DNA from: JAKJGV01 sp964617565
Lineage (GTDB): Bacteria > Verrucomicrobiota > Kiritimatiellia > CAIQIC01 > JAGNIJ01
Assembly: GCA_964617565.1 (NCBI GenBank)
Contig: CAZTYH010000087.1
Coordinates: forward strand, 1-9,729
Length of the DNA stretch: 9,729 bases
Reading direction: 5' to 3'
The translations under genes were made by a program, and so were the position numbers. The notes below the pieces were generated by a model. The model was not told the DNA's origin and searched no databases. It worked only from the letters and a program-made list of their open reading frames with translations. Below are positions 6,714 through 9,729 of the stretch, in pieces (positions within the stretch are counted from its first letter, which is position 1; each line of letters begins with the position of its first letter).

Positions 6714-7253
6714 ATGCGGCCGCATCATATCCGCGACGTGCTTTTCACAGCCGACCAGATCGAACGCCGCGTGAACGAACTGGTGGATGAAATGGCCTCC
6801 GCCTGCCGCACCGATAATTTTGTCATGATCGGCATCCTCCGCGGCAGCTTCATGTTCCTCGCCGATCTCGTCCGGGACCTCTACCAGCACGACGTGCACC
6901 CCCGCATAGACTTTGTCACGCTTGAAAGCTACTACTCCGGCACGGAATCAAGCGGCGCCGTGCACGTCGCCAAGGACATCTCGATGGATATTTCCGACGC
7001 CACGGTTATTCTCGTGGACGACATTCTCGATACCGGCCGCACGCTGAGTTTCGCGACAAAGCACCTGCTGGACAAAGGTGCGCGATCGGTGCGCTCCTGT
7101 GCATTGCTCGACAAGCCCAGCCGCCGGGTCGTCGCCTGCGAGGCGGACTTCGTGGGTTTCAAGGTCGAAGACTATTTCGTCGTCGGCTACGGCCTCGACT
7201 ACGACAGCCACTACCGTGAACTGCCCTATATCGCCAAGGTGATGTTTACGTGA
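6714..7253 (+). CDS. hpt: Hypoxanthine phosphoribosyltransferase
   Basis: Cytoplasmic purine-salvage enzyme that joins hypoxanthine (often also guanine) to PRPP, giving IMP or GMP. At 179 residues it has the usual length of bacterial Hpt. The PRPP-binding signature is complete: VILVDDILDTGRTL at residues 98-111, with the acidic pair D102-D103 and the T107-G108-R109-T110 phosphate loop. The early IGILRGSFMFLADL segment, the flexible-loop ESYYSG and the late base-binding region KVEDYFVVGYGLDY also match the family. ATG 6714 is supported by GGAGGA eight bases upstream; the in-frame extension to 6648 would run through the putative promoter. The gene appears to be monocistronic. In many bacteria hpt lies beside tilS or ftsH; neither is seen here. 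Confidence 0.95.
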   Translation: MRPHHIRDVLFTADQIERRVNELVDEMASACRTDNFVMIGILRGSFMFLADLVRDLYQHDVHPRIDFVTLESYYSGTESSGAVHVAKDISMDISDATVILVDDILDTGRTLSFATKHLLDKGARSVRSCALLDKPSRRVVACEADFVGFKVEDYFVVGYGLDYDSHYRELPYIAKVMFT

Positions 7254-7356
7254 GGCCACGCACTCGTTCATTCGCCAGGGAGTTTCTCTTTTATTACCCG
7301 GCCTTGCTTTTCCAGGCAGCCGCCTGCCCGCATGCATTCCGTTGAAAGCAATGCAT
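7254..7356. other. Convergent intergenic region with inverted repeats
   Basis: These 103 bases separate the 3' ends of hpt and the TylF-family gene. ATGCATT (7332-7338) and AATGCAT (7350-7356) form a seven-pair stem with an 11-base loop, directly at the stop codon of the minus-strand gene. CAGGC/GCCTG just to the left is a second short stem. Neither is followed by a T run, so a terminator role is only possible. Confidence 0.35.
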
Positions 7357-8100
7357 CTACTCCGCCTGCGTTTTAACCAGCACCGCGTGGCCGTTCAGGT
7401 TATAGACGACCGTTGCAGCGTTGAACTTGATGGTTTCGTCCACGTACTGCCGCACCCCATCAGCTCCCATAAATCCGTAATCGTCAAACAGCACCATCCC
7501 TCCCGGCACCATGCGAGGCCAGATGTATTCAAAAACCTTCTTTACCGACTCGTAAACATCTACATCAATGTGGGCCAGCTTGATGACTTGCGGGCCTTTT
7601 TCACCGGTAACATCGGGATATATTCCCTCCAGCAGACTCACGGAGGTGTTCATCGTTTTCGCCAGTTTGCGCACATTGTCGGCTGAACAATCAGAATGTT
7701 CACCACCCTTGTAATTCGGATCCCTTTCGGATGAGCGCGGAATTCCTGTAAACGTGTCACACAGCCAAACCGGCTCGGTATGCCCGCTGAGCCGCGCAGC
7801 GACACCCATCAATACACCCGATCCGCCACGCCATGTGCCGACCTCGAGAATATCGCCCTTGACGCGGGTCAGCTGCCGTACGCTATCCCACAGTTCCCAC
7901 AGGCGGAACCGATCCACCATCGTGTAGTTCTGAATCCTTCTGTAGCATTCGAGAAACGCTGCGTCCGCATTCCACGGGGAGTAATTCGCCTCGGTCTGGA
8001 TCGCTCCGTACAGACTCTTCCCGACGATGGCATAGGAAAAATCTATACCGAGCTTGCGTAGCAGTCGCCGGATCATCACATGCATGTTTGCTTGTTTCAT
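7357..8100 (-). CDS. TylF/MycF-family SAM-dependent O-methyltransferase
   Basis: A 247-residue class I methyltransferase resembling the macrocin O-methyltransferase TylF group, which methylates sugar hydroxyls in a metal-dependent way. The SAM-binding motif is ILEVGTWRGGSG, with E86 and G88 at the heart of the first strand. WLCDTFTGIP gives the second acidic strand. The likely metal-binding acidic residues are D179 and D181 in HIDVDVYES and D206-D207 in LFDDYG, placed as in TylF/MycF. I chose ATG 8100, which opens with MKQANMHVMIRRLLRKLG; a GTG at 8154 would add 18 residues. In this family many genomic members act on unknown polysaccharide or glycan sugars. No glycosyltransferase or antibiotic gene is nearby, so the substrate is unknown. 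It is divergent from pgsA. Confidence 0.9.
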   Translation of the reverse strand: MKQANMHVMIRRLLRKLGIDFSYAIVGKSLYGAIQTEANYSPWNADAAFLECYRRIQNYTMVDRFRLWELWDSVRQLTRVKGDILEVGTWRGGSGVLMGVAARLSGHTEPVWLCDTFTGIPRSSERDPNYKGGEHSDCSADNVRKLAKTMNTSVSLLEGIYPDVTGEKGPQVIKLAHIDVDVYESVKKVFEYIWPRMVPGGMVLFDDYGFMGADGVRQYVDETIKFNAATVVYNLNGHAVLVKTQAE

Positions 8101-8361
8101 CTCGCATCTTCTTTCCTGAACACCTGGATACGCTCCTCCCCGCAACAATATCACTTCAGATTCACACTAAATAATGGGTGATATCATGATGTTTTCTGCA
8201 GGCAAATGCAACTCACCCCCAGCGATTCAATCACTTCATAATCCGGCACGCAGTCGCTCCATTTTTCCGGAGCACCGGACGAAATGCATGGGCCAAGAGT
8301 ATTGTATCTCCACTGCGGCTGCTATATGGTTGCGGCCGGCTGGACTTGGGGAACGGCGACA
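8101..8361. other. Divergent intergenic region upstream of pgsA
   Basis: This 261-base stretch separates two divergent genes and should hold both promoters. The segment 8146-8200 is noticeably A/T-richer than its surroundings. A weak plus-strand candidate nearer pgsA is TTGTAT with TATATG 15 bases downstream (about 8303-8329), shorter than the ideal spacing. No convincing operator, riboswitch or RNA gene was recognised. In-frame starts at 8284 and 8329 could extend pgsA into this region. Confidence 0.4.
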
Positions 8362-8988
8362 ATGAATCCGCAAACAGGCAAAACGATATTCACGCTGGCG
8401 AACAAGATCACGATTGTTCGTATCTGCGCCGTGCCTGTTTTCATTCTTCTGCTCCTTTATTACGCGAAGAGCGTATCGCACAACGACTCGAACGAAATCT
8501 ATCGCTTCGGCGCGCTGCTTGTGTTTACGGCAGCCGCGCTTTCAGACGCGCTCGACGGATACTTTGCACGAGCCCGTAACGAGGTCACGCGCCTGGGCCG
8601 GATTCTCGATCCGATCGCCGACAAGTCGCTGTTGCTCTCCGCCATCATCCTGCTCACGCGCCTGAAGTATCCCGTTATGGCTCCGCATTTTCCCATCTGG
8701 TTTACGTTGCTCGTCATCAGCCGCGACGTCATCCTGATCCTCGGAGCCTTCATCGTGGATGCGATGGCGGGCCGGGTCGAAGTCCAGCCCCGTATCGTCG
8801 GCAAGATCGCGACCGCACTCCAGATGGCGTGCGTCATCTGGGTCCTCACCGGATACAGCAGCTTCTGGTTTTACAAAGTCGTTATCGCCGCTTCCATTTT
8901 CACCTTTCTCTCGGGCGTGCTCTACCTGATTGATGGACTGCGCCAGATCGAACACTCTCCACACGCGCATATCCCACATCACAACTGA
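8362..8988 (+). CDS. pgsA: CDP-alcohol phosphatidyltransferase, probable phosphatidylglycerophosphate synthase
   Basis: Integral inner-membrane enzyme. By family it transfers the phosphatidyl group of CDP-diacylglycerol to glycerol-3-phosphate, the committed step to phosphatidylglycerol and cardiolipin. The CDP-alcohol phosphotransferase signature is complete: D62, D65-G66, A69-R70, G79, D83 and D87 with the exact family spacing. The N-terminus TLANKITIVRICAVPVF is the usual start of PgsA proteins, and several hydrophobic helices follow. At 208 residues it has typical length. ATG 8362 gives this standard start, with GGGGA about a dozen bases upstream; ATG 8284 would add 26 unusual residues. 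The tail is histidine-rich (HSPHAHIPHHN). The gene is nine bases from der and probably co-transcribed. Other enzymes of the family share the motif, so the exact alcohol is inferred. Confidence 0.9.
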   Translation: MNPQTGKTIFTLANKITIVRICAVPVFILLLLYYAKSVSHNDSNEIYRFGALLVFTAAALSDALDGYFARARNEVTRLGRILDPIADKSLLLSAIILLTRLKYPVMAPHFPIWFTLLVISRDVILILGAFIVDAMAGRVEVQPRIVGKIATALQMACVIWVLTGYSSFWFYKVVIAASIFTFLSGVLYLIDGLRQIEHSPHAHIPHHN

Positions 8989-8997
8989 TCACTTTAT

Positions 8998-9729
8998 ATG
9001 AAACCCATTCCTTCCCAACGTGTCGTCGCCATCGTCGGACGCCCCAATGTCGGCAAGTCCGCCCTGTTCAACCGTCTCGCGCGCCGCCGCATTGCAATCG
9101 TTCACGAAGAAAGCGGCGTCACGCGCGATCGCGTTTCGCACGAAGTCACCTGGGGCGATCATCGTTTCGAATTGATTGATACCGGCGGTATCGCGTTGCA
9201 AGATGGCGCAGCCGCACTGAACTCCATCGAACAAGGGACGCGCGACCAGGTGGACATTGCGATAGGCGATGCGGCCGTCATCATCTTCGTCACCGATCTC
9301 ACCAGCGGCATCGTTCCGATGGATGAAGAAGTCGCGCGCCTGCTCCACGCGAGCGGACGCCCCGTCTTTATCGCCGCAAACAAGGCGGACCGTCCAGACC
9401 AGGACGCGCATGCCGTTGATTATGAGGCTCTTGGGTTTAAAGCGTTCCCTGTCTCCGCCCTGCATAAGCGCGGCGCAGAAGCGCTGATCGAAGCGGTGAT
9501 TGAAGCGCTGCCACCTGCGGAGCCCGCCGCCCGCCTTCCGGCGTTGAAAGTGGCGGTGGTCGGCCGTCCAAACGTTGGAAAGTCGTCCTACATCAACCGC
9601 CTGCTCGGTAATGAGCGACTGATCGTTTCCGATGTCGCCGGCACCACGCGCGACTCCATCGAGGTTCCCTTTTCGATCGGTCACGGCGATGCCGTACGTA
9701 ACTACGTGATGATTGATACTGCGGGCATG
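8998..9729 (+). CDS. der: GTPase Der (EngA), N-terminal half, cut by the window end
   Basis: Essential tandem-domain GTPase that binds the 50S subunit and aids its late assembly. The 244 visible codons cover the first G domain and the start of the second; full-length Der is roughly twice as long. Domain 1 has the P loop GRPNVGKS (14-21), switch T42 in GVTRD, DTGG (61-64), NKAD (128-131) and SAL (153-155). Domain 2 repeats GRPNVGKS (189-196), then GTTRDS and DTAGM (240-244), where the window ends. Two identical P-loop motifs in one chain are diagnostic for Der. ATG 8998 follows the pgsA stop by nine bases. No clear Shine-Dalgarno sequence precedes it, so translation may depend on coupling to pgsA. 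Confidence 0.97.
   Translation, partial: MKPIPSQRVVAIVGRPNVGKSALFNRLARRRIAIVHEESGVTRDRVSHEVTWGDHRFELIDTGGIALQDGAAALNSIEQGTRDQVDIAIGDAAVIIFVTDLTSGIVPMDEEVARLLHASGRPVFIAANKADRPDQDAHAVDYEALGFKAFPVSALHKRGAEALIEAVIEALPPAEPAARLPALKVAVVGRPNVGKSSYINRLLGNERLIVSDVAGTTRDSIEVPFSIGHGDAVRNYVMIDTAGM

Noticed and set aside
8989..9684. Minus-strand frame of 231 codons opposite der
   Set aside because: Antisense shadow of an unmistakable GTPase gene; the translation resembles no protein family.
1..9729. CRISPR array, transposase, phage genes or a defence cluster
   Set aside because: No regularly spaced direct repeats and no matching protein motifs were seen. The gene content is housekeeping plus exported proteins of unknown function.

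Overview
The window is a moderately GC-rich bacterial chromosome segment that reads as a scaffolded draft or metagenome assembly, because it contains a run of exactly 100 N. Gram-negative-type exported proteins, a lipoprotein and a solute-binding protein fused to a sugar permease would fit a PVC-superphylum or related lineage (Kiritimatiellota, Lentisphaerota, Hydrogenedentes-like). That is an impression from protein character, not a demonstrated assignment. No phage, plasmid, CRISPR or transposase gene is visible.

Layout. Positions 1-2663 (minus) hold the 5' part of one very long gene. It encodes a signal peptide, a complete family-1 type sugar-binding protein, a tether helix and a MalF-type ABC permease that runs off the left edge. 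A tRNA-Arg(UCG) follows at 2779-2855 (plus). Its CCA end is embedded in a nested palindrome that leads directly into the assembly gap (2906-3005). After the gap comes an exported protein of unknown function (3007-4186, plus) whose frame is broken at a seven-C run. It converges on a TrmH/SpoU-family RNA 2'-O-methyltransferase (4197-5003, minus). A second unknown exported protein (5151-5813, plus) is divergent from it and has a plausible promoter and a good ribosome binding site. It converges on a lipoprotein with a C-terminal chitobiase-like beta domain (5824-6567, minus). Next are hypoxanthine phosphoribosyltransferase (6714-7253, plus), a TylF-family O-methyltransferase (7357-8100, minus), and a plus-strand pair: a PgsA-type phosphatidyltransferase (8362-8988) and the GTPase Der (8998 to the right edge, N-terminal half).

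How the genes work together. Most of these are single housekeeping genes on alternating strands: tRNA supply, RNA methylation, purine salvage, phospholipid synthesis and ribosome assembly. The only convincing co-transcribed pair is pgsA-der, with 9 bp between the genes. No obvious new multi-gene defence or metabolic system is present. The most unusual items are the binding-protein/permease fusion, the apparent two-helix insertion inside its permease domain, the palindrome at the tRNA end next to the assembly break, and the poly-C frameshift.
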